The notes under the pieces: generated by a model
Told to the model about the DNA's origin: nothing
What the model saw: the letters and a program-made list of their open reading frames with translations, nothing else
The model's database searches: none
Part shown: piece by piece, positions 4,642 to 5,100 of the stretch
Position numbering within the stretch: position 1 is the first letter of the stretch
Layout: the number at the start of each line of letters is the position of its first letter
NCBI GenBank assembly: GCA_900556965.1
Contig: USQV01000093.1
Coordinates: 1 to 5,100 of the forward strand
Reading direction: 5' to 3'
DNA from: an uncultured Clostridium sp.
GTDB lineage: Bacteria > Bacillota_A > Clostridia > Lachnospirales > Lachnospiraceae
Length of the DNA: 5,100 nucleotides
Translations under genes and position numbers: made by a program

Positions 4642-5100
4642 TTATTTTGTTCTATAGCCATTCGGATTTTTGGACTGCCATCTCCAGCCATCCGCACACA
4701 TCTCATCAATACCTCTCTTAGCCTCCCAGCCAAGCTCTTTCTTTGCCTTTGTCGGATCCGCATAGCAGGTAGCGATATCGCCGGGGCGTCTCGGTTTGAT
4801 CACATAAGGAATATCCTTTCCCACTGCCTTTGAAAAGGCGTGGATCATGTCGAGTACACTGTATCCCTGTCCCGTACCCAGATTGTAGATATAGACAGCC
4901 GGCTTGTCTTCAAATTTCTTTAATGCCTTCACATGTCCTTCTGCCAGATCCATAACATGGATATAGTCGCGGACACCGGTTCCGTCCGGCGTATCGTAAT
5001 CATTTCCGAATACACCGACCTCCTTCAGCTTGCCGACTGCAACCTGTGTGATGTACGGGGTCAGGTTATTCGGGATACCTGCCGGGTCCTCACCGATCAT
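4642..5100 (-). CDS. galE: UDP-glucose 4-epimerase, C-terminal 152 residues
   Basis: This is the C-terminal part of GalE, the NAD-dependent epimerase that interconverts UDP-glucose and UDP-galactose in the Leloir pathway and supplies UDP-galactose for cell-surface glycans. The gene enters from the right edge; the first visible residues, [13 protein letters not shown], correspond to about residue 188 onward of the 338 aa E. coli enzyme, so the Rossmann domain and the catalytic Ser/Tyr-x3-Lys lie outside the window. Visible family motifs include [33 protein letters not shown], the RRPGD loop and the terminal [11 protein letters not shown]. The C-terminal domain shapes the UDP-sugar pocket, and RRPGD carries a conserved Arg expected to contact UDP. 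The length from this point matches the family, so the C-terminus is intact. No terminator follows before the S9 peptidase gene. Confidence 0.96.
   Translation of the reverse strand: MIGEDPAGIPNNLTPYITQVAVGKLKEVGVFGNDYDTPDGTGVRDYIHVMDLAEGHVKALKKFEDKPAVYIYNLGTGQGYSVLDMIHAFSKAVGKDIPYVIKPRRPGDIATCYADPTKAKKELGWEAKRGIDEMCADGWRWQSKNPNGYRTK

Overview
The window looks like chromosome of a low-to-mid GC Gram-positive anaerobe, most likely a gut Lachnospiraceae-type clostridium. This is inferred from AGGAGG-type ribosome binding sites, sigma-A-like promoters, the style of a clostridial S9C peptidase and GalE, and several small Lachnospiraceae-looking hypothetical genes. No insertion sequence, CRISPR array, tRNA or rRNA is visible.

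Left part (1-710), all read leftward (minus strand): the first ten codons of a gene running off the left edge with its own promoter; a 60-66 aa small protein with a strong promoter and an intrinsic terminator; and, upstream of it, a small ORF of 83 codons with an excellent ribosome binding site. Between the two small genes, overlapping the end of the 83-codon ORF, lies the most interesting object here: a compact type III hammerhead self-cleaving ribozyme at about 425-474 on the minus strand. It has an intact CUGAUGA / GAAA core, a GUC cleavage triplet and three paired stems. Two further hairpins (473-495 and 525-568) sit just upstream of it in the same RNA. The predicted cut lies between the last sense codons of the 83-codon ORF, two codons before its stop, and the promoter of the next gene starts one base past the ribozyme. 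Cleavage would therefore separate any read-through transcript into two gene-sized pieces.

Middle (711-1655): a divergent intergenic region, then a rightward two-gene unit of unrecognised, Met-rich helical proteins (143 and 104 aa). These are closely coupled and share a short C-terminal sequence pattern. A sigma-E-like sporulation promoter can be proposed upstream. The unit ends at a strong bidirectional terminator shared with the convergent gene.

Right part (1656-5100), all leftward: a secreted YkuD/L,D-transpeptidase-like protein that appears to have lost both catalytic His and Cys, with a good promoter of its own; a full-length cytoplasmic S9C prolyl-oligopeptidase-family enzyme with an intact Ser-Asp-His triad; and the C-terminal part of galE (UDP-glucose 4-epimerase), which enters from beyond the right edge. 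No terminator separates galE from the peptidase gene, so they may share a transcript. The genes do not form one obvious pathway; this is ordinary chromosome with one unusual RNA locus.
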